NCBI GenBank assembly: GCA_030348385.1
Contig: JAUCFP010000006.1
Location: forward strand, 744,001 to 808,000
DNA: 64,000 nucleotides
DNA from: Cytobacillus sp. NJ13
GTDB lineage: Bacteria > Bacillota > Bacilli > Bacillales > Cytobacillaceae
Direction: 5' to 3'
Position numbers and translations under genes: made by a program. The notes beneath the pieces are model-generated. The model was not told where the DNA came from. It was given only the letters and a program-made list of their open reading frames with translations, and ran no database searches. Shown in pieces: positions 1 through 9,394 of this stretch. Position 1 is the stretch's first letter; each line of letters opens with the position of its first letter.

Positions 1-444
1 GAAATTGGAAGTAAGGTACAAGGAAAAGTAACAGGTATTACAAATTTCGGAGCTTTTGTCGAATTGCCAGGCGGTACGACAGGTCTTGTTCACATTAGTG
101 AGGTAGCTGACAGCTATGTTAAAGATGTGAATGAGCATTTAAAAGTTGGCGATGAGGTAACTGTTAAAGTGCTTAGCGAGAAGGAAGGCAAAATTGCCCT
201 TTCCATCAAAAAAGCAGTGGACAGACCGGAAGGCCAATCTTCTTATTCTCAGCGCCCGCCGCGCCAGGGAAGAGATGATCGCCGCGGCGGTTCCAGAGAT
301 TTCCGTTCTAAAGGAAACTTTAAGCCGAAGGAAAGCTTTGAAGACAAAATGGCAAAATTCTTAAAATCGAGTGAAGAAAATATTTCGTCATTAAAGCGCA
401 ATACTGAAGGAAAGCGGGGCGGCCGAGGCGGACGCCGCGGATAA
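1..444 (+). CDS. yabR: YabR-like S1-domain RNA-binding protein (5' partial)
   Basis: The reading frame is open from base 1, so only a few N-terminal residues are missing. Residues 1-70 form one S1 (OB-fold) RNA-binding domain, with GKVTGITNFGAFVELPGG and GLVHISEVA as the hallmark strands. A basic linker and a C-terminal tail ending KRGGRGGRRG follow. Domain, KESFEDKMAKFLK segment and Arg/Gly tail match B. subtilis YabR closely; the tail is not that of polynucleotide phosphorylase. The role is presumed RNA or ribosome binding in the cytoplasm. In B. subtilis this gene lies in the divIC-spoIIE region; here it instead meets a convergent RNase J gene, so synteny is broken downstream. Confidence 0.88.
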   Translation, partial: EIGSKVQGKVTGITNFGAFVELPGGTTGLVHISEVADSYVKDVNEHLKVGDEVTVKVLSEKEGKIALSIKKAVDRPEGQSSYSQRPPRQGRDDRRGGSRDFRSKGNFKPKESFEDKMAKFLKSSEENISSLKRNTEGKRGGRGGRRG

Positions 445-470
445 GCAGCCCTTTAGATAGAGTGAAGCTT

Positions 471-566
471 CAATCAGTGAGCTGATTGTTAGTTGAACCA
501 ATCGGGCCTATACGGTCAGTTTGACAGCCGCTGAACCTATGGATCAAAGGGTGGGGCTTACTGACC
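471..566 (+). other. possible structured RNA 3' of yabR
   Basis: Two inverted repeats lie in the 170-bp gap before the terminator. CAATCAG (471-477) pairs with CTGATTG (482-488). GGTCAGT (514-520) pairs with ACTGACC (560-566), with AGCC/GGCT nested inside it. No tRNA cloverleaf or known riboswitch motif was recognised. It could be a 3'-UTR structure of yabR or a small RNA. Confidence 0.3.
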
Positions 567-581
567 ATTAGACTGCGATAA

Positions 582-610
582 AGGCAAGCCGTTTTAGGCT
601 TGCCTCTTTT
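582..610. terminator. bidirectional terminator between yabR and the RNase J gene
   Basis: Stem AGGCAAGCC (582-590), a six-base loop and GGCTTGCCT (597-605), then a T-run. It serves convergent genes. The + strand T-tract is good and the minus-strand one is weaker. Confidence 0.8.
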
Positions 611-613
611 CGT

Positions 614-2287
614 TTAAATTTCAATTATAATCGGCAGAATCATCGGTTTGCGTTTTGTTTTTTCAAATAAATACTGCCCGAGTGATTTCTTAATGCTCTG
701 CTTGATGACATTCCACTGGCTTTTATCCTGTTCTGGGAGATCATTGACGGTTTTTTCCGCAATCCGATTTATTTCTCTCAGCAGATCTTCGGATTCCCGT
801 GCGTAGACGAAACCTCGTGATATCGTATCAGGTCTTGATATCATTTTGCGCTCACTCTTGCTCATGGTCAGCACGATCACAATCATGCCATCCTCGGACA
901 GCTGCTTTCTGTCGCGGAGCACGATGCTGCCAATATCACCAACACCCACCCCATCAACATAAGTATCTCCGGCAGGTACCCGCCTTGTCTGGCGTGCTTC
1001 TCCGTTCTCAATATCAACGACATCCCCATTTCTAATGATGAAAGTATGCCCGTTTTCAACACCGATGGATTCGGCAAGCAATTTATGGTGGTGAAGCATT
1101 CTGTATTCACCGTGTATCGGAATAAAGTATTTCGGCTTCATCAATGTGAGCATAAGCTTTAAATCTTCCTGATAGCCGTGGCCGGACACATGCATCCCTG
1201 TTGAGCTTCCTGAACCGTATATCACGCGGGCTCCCAGCTTAAACAGATTGTCAATGATTTTTGAGACATCGCGTTCGTTGCCCGGAATTGGGGATGCTGC
1301 TAAAATCACGGTATCCTCAGGATGAATCTCAGCATCACGGTAATTTCCGGCAGAGAGGCGTGAGAGGGCAGCCATCGGCTCACCCTGGCTGCCGGTACAT
1401 AGTATGCACACCTTTTCAGGAGCCAGATTCATGGCTTCTCTTGGATTGGCAATCATCCCCTCGGGAACTGTCAGGTATCCGCGTTCAATGGCCACATCCA
1501 CAACATTTACCATACTTCGCCCAAGCAGGACCAGCTTTCGGTTTGTTTTTATCGCGGCGGCCACAACCTGCTGAACACGGCTCACATTGGAAGCGAAAGT
1601 TGAGATGATGATTTTGCGCGGTGCTTTCATAAATGCTTCCTCAATGTTTTCTCCGACAATATGTTCTGTTGGAGAAAAGCCAGTCCGCTCAGCGTTTGTG
1701 CTTTCTGAAAGAAGGGCCAGCACTCCACTGCGGCCGATTTCAGCCATCTTATGGATATCAGCATGCTCCTGATTTACAGGGGTTAAGTCAAATTTGAAAT
1801 CACCGGTATGGACAACATTGCCTTCTGGCGTATTGAAAACAATTCCCAGACAGTCTGGGATGCTGTGATTCACCTTGAAAAAGCTCACCCCTATCTCACC
1901 AAAATCAAGGCGAGAGTCAGAATTAATGCTTATTAGCTCTGAATCACCAAGCAGGCGATGCTCCGTTAATTTTAATTCAATCAGCCCAAGCGTAAATCGC
2001 GTGGCATAAACCGGCATATTGATTTTTTTGAGAAGATAGGGAACCCCGCCAATATGATCCTCATGTCCATGTGTTACAATCAGCCCGCGGATTTTATCCC
2101 TGTTTTCCTCAAGGTATGTGATGTCCGGAATGATCAAATCGATTCCCAATAAAGTCTCATCAGGGAATTTACCCCCAGCATCAATCACGACAATATCGTC
2201 ATCATATTGGATCACATACATGTTTTTTCCAATTTCATTGATGCCGCCCAGAGAAAATATGGATAATTGCTTTCCGTTTGACTCCAT
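614..2287 (-). CDS. ribonuclease J family protein
   Basis: A 557-residue beta-CASP metallo-beta-lactamase. The metal site HGHEDHIGG is at residues 73-81 (His73, His75, Asp77, His78), followed by HTGDFKFD, SGHGYQEDLKLML and PIHGEYRM. The end TKRKPMILPIIIEI is typical of RNase J. Length matches RnjA/RnjB (555 aa). Such enzymes combine endo- and 5'-3' exoribonuclease activity in mRNA turnover and RNA maturation. From memory it resembles both RnjA and RnjB without clearly being either, and its neighbourhood is that of neither, so it may be a third paralog. The start has a good ribosome site (GGGAGG). Confidence 0.85.
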   Translation of the reverse strand: MESNGKQLSIFSLGGINEIGKNMYVIQYDDDIVVIDAGGKFPDETLLGIDLIIPDITYLEENRDKIRGLIVTHGHEDHIGGVPYLLKKINMPVYATRFTLGLIELKLTEHRLLGDSELISINSDSRLDFGEIGVSFFKVNHSIPDCLGIVFNTPEGNVVHTGDFKFDLTPVNQEHADIHKMAEIGRSGVLALLSESTNAERTGFSPTEHIVGENIEEAFMKAPRKIIISTFASNVSRVQQVVAAAIKTNRKLVLLGRSMVNVVDVAIERGYLTVPEGMIANPREAMNLAPEKVCILCTGSQGEPMAALSRLSAGNYRDAEIHPEDTVILAASPIPGNERDVSKIIDNLFKLGARVIYGSGSSTGMHVSGHGYQEDLKLMLTLMKPKYFIPIHGEYRMLHHHKLLAESIGVENGHTFIIRNGDVVDIENGEARQTRRVPAGDTYVDGVGVGDIGSIVLRDRKQLSEDGMIVIVLTMSKSERKMISRPDTISRGFVYARESEDLLREINRIAEKTVNDLPEQDKSQWNVIKQSIKKSLGQYLFEKTKRKPMILPIIIEI

Positions 2288-2413
2288 ATGTAAATCCTCC
2301 CACTAGTCATTTTTTATTAGCATTCCCGATTGTGCCTGCTTTATCATACCGTGTTGCACACAGTTTGAAAGTTTGTGTGGGGATTTTACTCCTTTAAATC
2401 AGCGAATTTATTA

Positions 2414-2442
2414 TTGACATAAAATTCTGAAGGATGCATAAT
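2414..2442 (+). promoter_or_regulatory. SigA-type promoter of proBA
   Basis: TTGACA (2414-2419), a 17-bp spacer and CATAAT (2437-2442). Transcription should start near 2449, giving a ~285-nt leader that carries the T-box. Confidence 0.7.
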
Positions 2443-2448
2443 TATTCT

Positions 2449-2712
2449 AATTATAAGAAGAATTCAACAGCCATGACAGGGAACCAGTAAGTAGAAATCA
2501 GGCAAAAAGAGAGCGGGATTCACCGGCTGAAAGATCCTGCAGCCTGCAAAGCTATTGAACCTAGCCCTTGAGCTGCCAGGCAAACCTGGCCGAATTTCCT
2601 GCGTTAAAGGATTTTCAAAGCGGGCACTTGCTGTGTGAAGTGCCAATGAAGGTGGTACCGCGAAAGACTAAGCTCTTCCGTCCTTTTTAAAGGGATGGGA
2701 GGGCTTTTTTTA
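2449..2712 (+). promoter_or_regulatory. T-box leader, proline specifier
   Basis: The T-box core AATGAAGGTGGTACCGCG is at 2645-2662. Upstream Stem I features include an AGTA bulge and a specifier region GAACCTA, with Pro codon CCT at 2560-2562. The terminator helix (2671-2683 with 2692-2705) ends in a T-run to 2712 and would be replaced by an antiterminator when uncharged tRNA-Pro binds. It therefore couples proBA transcription to proline starvation. Confidence 0.9.
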
Positions 2713-2733
2713 TTTGATTGGATGGTGGATAGT

Positions 2734-3855
2734 GTGAAAAGAAAACGAATTGTCGTCAAAATAGGAAGCAGTTCACTGACAAATACAAATGGCGGACTTT
2801 GCATCGAAAAACTTGAGGAGCATGCAGCTGCACTTACCCGTTTAAAACAGCTTGGCCATGATGTCATCCTGATTTCATCCGGGGCAGTAGCAGCAGGTTT
2901 TGCTGACTTGGGCTACCCTTCCCGGCCTGTGACCATTGCCGGAAAACAGGCGGCTGCTGCAGTCGGGCAAGGGCTGCTGCTGCAGGGATATACTGAAAAG
3001 TTTAAGAAACATGGGATTGTAGCTGCACAACTGCTGCTCACAAGGCAGAACTTCCTGCACAAAGAACAATATCAAAATGCGAATGCAACTTTAGGGGAAC
3101 TTTTAAAGCGAAATGTTCTCCCAATTATTAATGAAAACGATTCGGTATCGGTGGAGGAGCTGGCATTCGGCGATAATGATATGCTTTCTGCTCTCGTAAG
3201 CGGACTTGTACAAGCACAGCATTTAATCATTCTGACAGATATCAATGGCATTTATGATTCAAATCCGCGAACAAACCCCAGTGCGAAAAAATATCATTTT
3301 ATCACAGAAATCACAAAAGAAATGATGAAAGCTGCTTCTGGTTCGGGCTCCAAGGTAGGGACCGGCGGTATGGTGACAAAGCTGGAGGCGGCACGGACAG
3401 CTCTTGCGCTGGGAGTACAGGTGTTTATTGGGGTTGGCAGCGGGCCGGAAAAATTAGTCGATATCCTCAATGGAAAAGGGAACGGCACTTATGTTGGCAA
3501 CAGTTCAAAGGCAAGCGTTAGGACATCCAAGCAGTGGCTGGCTCTGCATTCAGTACCTAATGGGAAAATTGAAGTGGATCAGGGTGCGGCACATGCGATG
3601 TTATCACAAGGAAAAAGCCTTCTGCCTGCGGGTGTTACGAACATAACCGGGCACTTCCTGGTAAATGATGTGGTTGAAGTTATAGGGCCAAAAGGAGACA
3701 TCATCGGCAAAGGCCAGGTTAATTTTTCATCTGAAGAATTGAGCGATATCAAAGGGCTGCCAAGCTCTGAAGCCATGGTGATTGCTAACAGCGATCGCAA
3801 TGTGGTCATTCATCGTGATCATTGGGTAAGCCAAAAAAGAAGGGAGACGAGATAA
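2734..3855 (+). CDS. proB: glutamate 5-kinase (ProB/ProJ)
   Basis: 373 residues from GTG at 2734. ATP-dependent phosphorylation of glutamate, the first step of proline synthesis. The amino-acid kinase domain (about 1-260) has [32 protein letters not shown] and [11 protein letters not shown]; a C-terminal PUA domain follows. The GTG start makes the N terminus [13 protein letters not shown], as in B. subtilis ProJ. An upstream ATG at 2722 is in frame, but one at 2695 lies inside the terminator and is unlikely. It overlaps proA by one base (TAATG), so the two are translationally coupled. Confidence 0.93.
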   Translation: MKRKRIVVKIGSSSLTNTNGGLCIEKLEEHAAALTRLKQLGHDVILISSGAVAAGFADLGYPSRPVTIAGKQAAAAVGQGLLLQGYTEKFKKHGIVAAQLLLTRQNFLHKEQYQNANATLGELLKRNVLPIINENDSVSVEELAFGDNDMLSALVSGLVQAQHLIILTDINGIYDSNPRTNPSAKKYHFITEITKEMMKAASGSGSKVGTGGMVTKLEAARTALALGVQVFIGVGSGPEKLVDILNGKGNGTYVGNSSKASVRTSKQWLALHSVPNGKIEVDQGAAHAMLSQGKSLLPAGVTNITGHFLVNDVVEVIGPKGDIIGKGQVNFSSEELSDIKGLPSSEAMVIANSDRNVVIHRDHWVSQKRRETR

Positions 3856-5087
3856 TGGAATTGATTCAAAAAGGGGAAAAAGCAAAGATAGCTGCGGGGA
3901 AGATGGCGAATATGTCAACGGACCAAAAGAACCGGGCATTGGCATTAATTTCAAAACAGCTAAAGGCTGAGAAGCACTTTATTTTAGCCGAAAATGAAAA
4001 AGACCTTTCTGCGGGAAAAAACAACGGCATGAATGAATCATTGCTCGACCGGCTTCGGCTTGATGAAGTCCGGCTTCACGATATGGCAGACGCATTAATT
4101 CAGCTTACTCACCTGGACGATCCGGTTGGGGAGGTTATATCTGCATGGGAACGTCCCAACGGACTCGCCATTACACAAGTAAGGGTCCCGCTTGGCGTTG
4201 TCGGCATGATCTATGAAGCGCGTCCAAATGTAACAGTCGATGCATCCAGCTTATGTTTGAAGACGGGAAATGCTGTTATGCTGCGCGGAAGTTCTACTGC
4301 TATTCATTCCAATAAAGCAATTGTGAAAGTGATTCATCATGCATTGGAAAAGAGCGACCTGCCAGCTGATGCAGTTCAGCTTATTGAAGATACAAGCCGG
4401 GCAACCGCTTCGGGAATGTTCAGACTGAACGATTACCTGGATGTCCTGATTCCGCGGGGAGGAGCAAAGCTAATTAAGACCGTTGTTGAAAATTCCACAG
4501 TCCCAGTGCTTGAGACAGGTGCCGGCAATTGTCATGTCTATATTGATGAAAGTGCTGATAAGGAAATGGCGATTAACATTGCCATCAATGCGAAAACACA
4601 GCGTCCATCCGTTTGTAATGCATGTGAAACGATCATTGTGCACAGAGATTGGGATGGCCTGAACGAACTTGTGCTTGCACTAAAGGAAAAAGGGGTTACC
4701 ATTCACGGCGATGAAGGTGTATGCGGGGAAAAGATCATCCCAGCTGCGGAAGAAGATTGGGCCAATGAATATTTAGGCTTAGAGGTCGCATTGAAAGTGG
4801 CGGAAAGCGTGGATGAGGCAATCATTCATATTAATCGCTATGGCACCAGCCATTCTGAGGCCATTGTTTCTTCAAACCCTGATAATGTGGAAAAATTCTT
4901 GAATGAAGTCGATGCAGCGGCTGTTTATCATAATGCATCCACACGCTTCACGGATGGATTCGAGTATGGGTTCGGCGCTGAAATCGGGATCAGCACCCAA
5001 AAGCTCCATGCCCGTGGTCCGATGGGACTGCCTGCTCTGACTTCGACGAAATATATTGTGAAAGGGAATGGGCAGATAAAGAAATAA
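3855..5087 (+). CDS. proA: gamma-glutamyl phosphate reductase
   Basis: 410 residues, an aldehyde-dehydrogenase-superfamily enzyme. NADPH-dependent reduction of glutamyl-5-phosphate to glutamate semialdehyde, second step of proline synthesis. Seen: [29 protein letters not shown], the catalytic Cys in SVCNACETI, and the C-terminal [21 protein letters not shown] block, all typical (long blocks named by region: about residues 115-145, 255-265 and 375-395). ATG 3855 follows AGGGAG at good spacing. Confidence 0.94.
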   Translation: MELIQKGEKAKIAAGKMANMSTDQKNRALALISKQLKAEKHFILAENEKDLSAGKNNGMNESLLDRLRLDEVRLHDMADALIQLTHLDDPVGEVISAWERPNGLAITQVRVPLGVVGMIYEARPNVTVDASSLCLKTGNAVMLRGSSTAIHSNKAIVKVIHHALEKSDLPADAVQLIEDTSRATASGMFRLNDYLDVLIPRGGAKLIKTVVENSTVPVLETGAGNCHVYIDESADKEMAINIAINAKTQRPSVCNACETIIVHRDWDGLNELVLALKEKGVTIHGDEGVCGEKIIPAAEEDWANEYLGLEVALKVAESVDEAIIHINRYGTSHSEAIVSSNPDNVEKFLNEVDAAAVYHNASTRFTDGFEYGFGAEIGISTQKLHARGPMGLPALTSTKYIVKGNGQIKK

Positions 5088-5200
5088 CTGGCCGATACAT
5101 TGACCAGCTTGTATTTTGTTATAAACTGGATTTCGAAGCTATTTTCCTAATTATTGGTGAGCCTTTAAAATGAATGGTAAGATACATTTAGGTGAATGTG

Positions 5201-6895
5201 ATGAAAATAAAGACATTATTTATTGCTCCTTATCCTGCTATGCTTCCATTAATTGAGGAATGCAGGAAAGAGGAAAAAGAACTGGACATTAAAATAGCAA
5301 CTGGAAATCTGGGTCAGGCACTCCCGCATGTGAAAAATGCCGAATCTGAAGGTATTGAAATGATCATCAGCAGGGGTGGAACAGCAAAGCTGGTCCAACA
5401 GGAAACAAATATCCCTGTTATTGATATTCAGGTATCCGGGTACGATATGCTTCGGGTGCTAACCCTTGCCAATGATTTTCCAGGTAAGAAAGCGATTGTG
5501 GGCTTTTCCAACATAACGCTTGGTGCAAAAACGATTACTGACATATTGGATATTGGTATAGAGGTTTTTACGATTCAAAAGGAAGAGGAAGTAGAAGCCC
5601 TTGTTCTAGAACTGAAATCCAAGGGTTTTGAATTGATCATGGGTGATGTTGTAACTATGGAAGCTGCTGCTAAAGCAGGCCTCGAGGGAATCCTTATACA
5701 ATCCGGCCGTGAAGCTATCTTTGATGCATTCCTTAAAGTGAAATCGGTGTATCATTCTTTTCGCAGAAAACAGCAGGAAAACGACCTTCTTCGGGCAATT
5801 ATTAAGGAGAACACTGACAATATTATCATTTTTGACAGTAATGCTGAATGTGTATTTGAACAATGGAATACATTTTCTTCTCCTCCCATACTCGTAAATG
5901 ATTTACAGAGCCTTGTACACCGGAATGGAAATGCAGAATCCGTTGCAATGATTGAAGGTATAAAGGGAGATATGCTTAAAGTTCAGGTTTCAAGCCTTGA
6001 AATTGCCGATGAAATCTATACTCAATTTATTATTAAAGAGCTTAATAATATGAAGAGTTCTTCAGAAGATCTTAACTTGGAATCAGTGTCTCAGCTGCCG
6101 ATGATCATCCATGAAAGTGAAGCAATGAAAGATTGTCTGAAGGCTATATCTGCAGGAACAAACCGAAATTTATGGCTTTTAATTGGTGCTGCAGGCACTG
6201 GAAAAGGATTATTAGCACGCTATATCCATTACTTAAAGCACCAGGGGGCCGGTTTGCTGCTTTCTATACATGCAAAGGAAACAAGAAGAAACTTGGATCC
6301 CCTTGATGACGACATCCGATCCATATATGTTTATGGTGCTGAGGACATTTCAGCAGAAGAGAAACCACAATTGTTCAAGCAGTGTCAGAAATGGGCAGAA
6401 TCGGGTAAAGAAGTGATTCTCTCCCTATCCAGTGAAATTCAAGAGTTTTATTCCCTTCTTTTTTACGAAGAAACAGTTCGCATTTATATTCCCTCTTTAA
6501 CAGAACGCAAGGATGATATAAGAGCTTTAACAGCTTATTTTATTGCATATTTTCATCAGCAATATGGAACCTCCGCAGTAAAAATCAGGGAGGATGCGAT
6601 GGAGCTGCTGGAGCAATATAAATGGCCTGGCAACACCGCTGAGCTGAAAGCATTCCTTTTTGATGTCTTGGCAGCTGAGAAAGGCTATACCATCAGTAAA
6701 GAGTCTGTTTCAAGACAGCTGAATCGGAAGCACCGGCCAGTTCAAATTGAAGAAAGTCTGTTAAATGGAACGCTGGATCAGATTGAAAAACGAATTATCG
6801 AAGCAATTATGAAGGAAGAAAACCAAAATCAAACAAAGGTGTCAAAACGGTTAGGCATTAATCGGTCGACATTGTGGAGGAAGCTGAAGCAATAA
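5201..6895 (+). CDS. PrpR-N domain regulator with degenerate AAA+ domain
   Basis: 564 residues. Residues ~5-185 are a PrpR N-terminal ligand-binding domain. A linker leads to a sigma54-activator-like AAA+ domain (~290-500), and a Fis-type helix-turn-helix closes the protein (NQTKVSKRLGINRSTLWRKL). The Walker A is present (GAAGTGKG). There is no GAFTGA loop, and the Walker B is replaced by SIYVYGAEDI instead of the usual LFLDE. It therefore probably cannot remodel sigma54 and works with SigA RNA polymerase. It lies 185 bp upstream of the sugar-acid operon in the same direction and is its likely regulator. ATG 5201 was chosen; GTG codons at 5192 and 5198 are alternatives. Confidence 0.75.
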   Translation: MKIKTLFIAPYPAMLPLIEECRKEEKELDIKIATGNLGQALPHVKNAESEGIEMIISRGGTAKLVQQETNIPVIDIQVSGYDMLRVLTLANDFPGKKAIVGFSNITLGAKTITDILDIGIEVFTIQKEEEVEALVLELKSKGFELIMGDVVTMEAAAKAGLEGILIQSGREAIFDAFLKVKSVYHSFRRKQQENDLLRAIIKENTDNIIIFDSNAECVFEQWNTFSSPPILVNDLQSLVHRNGNAESVAMIEGIKGDMLKVQVSSLEIADEIYTQFIIKELNNMKSSSEDLNLESVSQLPMIIHESEAMKDCLKAISAGTNRNLWLLIGAAGTGKGLLARYIHYLKHQGAGLLLSIHAKETRRNLDPLDDDIRSIYVYGAEDISAEEKPQLFKQCQKWAESGKEVILSLSSEIQEFYSLLFYEETVRIYIPSLTERKDDIRALTAYFIAYFHQQYGTSAVKIREDAMELLEQYKWPGNTAELKAFLFDVLAAEKGYTISKESVSRQLNRKHRPVQIEESLLNGTLDQIEKRIIEAIMKEENQNQTKVSKRLGINRSTLWRKLKQ

Positions 6896-6987
6896 TATTC
6901 AGCTTCTTTTTTGTTTTAATAAGTGTTTAAAAATGCAACAAATAATATAAAAGTAGAAAATACCAATCTATTTTTCTGCGAAAAGTG

Positions 6988-7035
6988 TTGAATTTTGCAT
7001 TGAAAGCGTTTAATATAAAACTGTAATCGTTTTCA
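6988..7035 (+). promoter_or_regulatory. promoter and cre site of the kdgT operon
   Basis: TTGAAT (6988-6993), a 17-bp spacer and TAATAT (7011-7016) form a SigA-type promoter. A perfect match to the CcpA cre consensus, TGTAATCGTTTTCA (7022-7035), covers the predicted start site. A near-cre TGAAAGCGTTTAAT (7001-7014) sits in the spacer. CcpA repression is expected. Confidence 0.75.
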
Positions 7036-7080
7036 TTAATTGTTTAAAATTGAAACATAAATAAAGGGGATGTTAAAATT

Positions 7081-8073
7081 ATGAAGATCAAAGCAACTCT
7101 TGAACGTATTCCAGGCGGGATGATGGTAGTTCCGTTGCTAATTGCAGCAATACTTAACACTTTTGCACCTGATTTACTCCGTATCGGAAATTTTACTCAA
7201 GCATTGTTTGTTGACGGTGCATCAGCTTTAATCGCTTTATTCCTATTATGTACAGGTGCACAAATTAACGTAAAATCTTTTGGTGTTTCAATAGGAAAAG
7301 GGGCGACCCTTCTAACAACGAAGTGGGTAGTTGGTGCGGCATTTGGGTTAATCGCTTACATGTTTGCAGGCGAAAATGGCCTTTGGCTGGGTTTGGCGCC
7401 AATTGCGATTATTGCAGCTATGACTAACAGTAATGGCGGCCTATTCGTTGCACTTGTTGGCCAGTACGGAAGCAAGGAAGACCGTGCAGCTTATTCATTG
7501 CTGGCTCTAAATGACGGTCCATTTTTAACAATGGTGGCTCTATCCATATTTGGTGCAATGGGCTTTGTTGATGGTATGTTCTCATTGCAATCATTCATTG
7601 CCGTACTGCTTCCAATCCTGGTAGGTATGGTATTGGGTAACCTGGATGAAGAAATGCGTGTATTCCTTGATAATGGAAGTTCCATGCTCATTCCATTTTT
7701 CGCTTTCGCCCTTGGAATGGGAATTGACTTCGGTGCAATTGTAGAAGGCGGTCTGTCAGGTATTATTCTTGGTCTATTAACAGTATTCGTAACTGGTACA
7801 GCTGGATATCTAGTGTTTAAAGCGTTTAAGTGGAACCCAATTGTAGGTGCTGCCGAAGGCTCGACTGCCGGGAATGCTGTAGCGACACCAGCTGCCATTG
7901 CAGCAGCAAGTGCAGGTTTTGCTCAGTATGCTGAATTGGCTACAGTTCAAGTGGCGGCATCAACTGTGACAACCGCAATCCTGCTTCCGCTGTATATAGC
8001 GTTTTTGGTTAAGCGTCTAGAGAGAAAAGGCTATGAGTTTAAAGAAGGAAACCTGACGAAAGTTAATGGCTAA
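7081..8073 (+). CDS. kdgT: KdgT-family sugar-acid permease
   Basis: 330 residues with about ten hydrophobic segments. It resembles the 2-keto-3-deoxygluconate permease family (N-terminal RIPGGMMVVPLLIAAILN, conserved TNSNGGLF and EGSTAGNAVATPAA). It imports a sugar acid by proton symport. With the downstream kinase and PdxA2, the natural substrate is more likely D-threonate or D-erythronate than ketodeoxygluconate (inference). A strong AAAGGGG ribosome site precedes ATG 7081. The end overlaps the region where the kinase gene begins. Confidence 0.82.
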   Translation: MKIKATLERIPGGMMVVPLLIAAILNTFAPDLLRIGNFTQALFVDGASALIALFLLCTGAQINVKSFGVSIGKGATLLTTKWVVGAAFGLIAYMFAGENGLWLGLAPIAIIAAMTNSNGGLFVALVGQYGSKEDRAAYSLLALNDGPFLTMVALSIFGAMGFVDGMFSLQSFIAVLLPILVGMVLGNLDEEMRVFLDNGSSMLIPFFAFALGMGIDFGAIVEGGLSGIILGLLTVFVTGTAGYLVFKAFKWNPIVGAAEGSTAGNAVATPAAIAAASAGFAQYAELATVQVAASTVTTAILLPLYIAFLVKRLERKGYEFKEGNLTKVNG

Positions 8074-8086
8074 GGATGTGGTTCTT

Positions 8087-9394
8087 GTGTTTGAGAAATT
8101 TGGAATTATAGCGGATGATTTAACGGGTGCTAATGATTCAGGAGTACAGCTGGCGAAAAAAGGGCTGGCTGCCACAGTTATGATGGATTTTACCGGGAAA
8201 AACATTCAATCTGATCCTGATGTCTTAATTGTTGATACTGATAGCCGCGCAAAAACACAAGAAGAATCATATGAAGCAGTGGAAAAAGCTGCTTCTCTTC
8301 TTTTTGAAAAAGGCTATGCTCATGTCTATAAAAAAGTGGATTCAACATTAAGAGGAAATATATCAGTTGAACTGGCAGCGCTTGAAAAGGTATATCGCCC
8401 GGAAATCGTTGTTATTGCCCCTGCATTTCCCAAAATGAATCGTACAACGGTGTCTGGACATCATTATGTAAATGGTAAACTGATTACAGAAACAGAGTTT
8501 GGAAGAGATCCAAAGACACCTGTAACGGAAAGCTTTCTTCCTCTCATGTTAAAAAAGTATGCAGGAAAGGATATTGCCCTGCTTGACCTGGATTTGATCC
8601 GCGGAGACAAAGCAGATATTCTTGAATTTATTGAAGAAGCTGTAGCGGCGGGTAAAAACTGGATTGTATGCGACAGTGAAAGGGAAGAGGATCTGCAGGT
8701 AATTGCCGAGGTTTTCACAAGCCTTCAGAAAAAAACGATTTGGACTGGCTCTGGTGCTCTAGTTGAATATTTACCGGATGCACTAAAGCTAAGATCTCAT
8801 CATGAAAATGAATACGAGGATAATAACATCAGGAAAACACTCACAATTTCAGGGAGTCTGTCCCAGGTTACAAAAAAACAGCTTTCCCGGATTAGAGAAC
8901 TTGATCAATCTTATTTTGCAGAAATCAATCCTGTTCAATTGGTTAATCATTCAATAGACCTTGAAGCAGTCATTGAAGAAATTGGACAAAACCAGGATAA
9001 AAACCATTTTGTTGTTTATGTTGATTCCTCCAATCAGAACCGGGATGCAGCCCGTATAGCGGGAGAAGCAATAGGATTATCAGGGCGTCAGATTGGTGAG
9101 AGGATTGCCATGGGACTGGGGCAGCTTGCAAACAGACTTGTAAATAAGTTCCCGGAACTCGACGGCTTGATTTTAACAGGCGGAGACATAGCAAAAGCTG
9201 CTTGTTCAGAATTGGGAATTCAGGAAATGGAGCTCCACACAGAAATAGAACCGGGTCTCCCTTTTGGCCGGCTTCGCAGCAAGGAAAAAAGCTATTGGGC
9301 TGTTACAAAAGCAGGGGGATTCGGAAATGAGCAATCCCTGGTTAACGCAATACATTATATGACAAGAAAGGTTGAGTGCAATGAGTCAAACTAA
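8087..9394 (+). CDS. four-carbon acid sugar kinase (DtnK-like, DUF1537 family)
   Basis: 435 residues from GTG 8087, preceded by TAAGGATG at 8-nt spacing; a longer frame begins at ATG 8066. The N-terminal domain has GIIADDLTGANDSG, KKVDSTLRGN and PAFPKMNRTT. The C-terminal nucleotide-binding domain has LILTGGDIA and the GFGNEQSL end. Members phosphorylate D-threonate or D-erythronate at C4. The next gene supplies the dehydrogenase, so the pathway leads to dihydroxyacetone phosphate. Which epimer is used cannot be told from sequence. Confidence 0.85.
   Translation: MFEKFGIIADDLTGANDSGVQLAKKGLAATVMMDFTGKNIQSDPDVLIVDTDSRAKTQEESYEAVEKAASLLFEKGYAHVYKKVDSTLRGNISVELAALEKVYRPEIVVIAPAFPKMNRTTVSGHHYVNGKLITETEFGRDPKTPVTESFLPLMLKKYAGKDIALLDLDLIRGDKADILEFIEEAVAAGKNWIVCDSEREEDLQVIAEVFTSLQKKTIWTGSGALVEYLPDALKLRSHHENEYEDNNIRKTLTISGSLSQVTKKQLSRIRELDQSYFAEINPVQLVNHSIDLEAVIEEIGQNQDKNHFVVYVDSSNQNRDAARIAGEAIGLSGRQIGERIAMGLGQLANRLVNKFPELDGLILTGGDIAKAACSELGIQEMELHTEIEPGLPFGRLRSKEKSYWAVTKAGGFGNEQSLVNAIHYMTRKVECNESN

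Noticed and set aside
445..580. tRNA gene after yabR, as in B. subtilis
   Set aside because: No cloverleaf, no GGTTCRA T-loop and no acceptor stem.
2464..2867. Minus-strand ORFs over the proBA leader
   Set aside because: They cover the T-box RNA and proB start; the conserved T-box explains the sequence.
6981..7000. Sigma54 -24/-12 promoter before kdgT
   Set aside because: TTGCAT fits -12 but the GG of the -24 element is missing, and the regulator lacks GAFTGA. A SigA promoter fits better.
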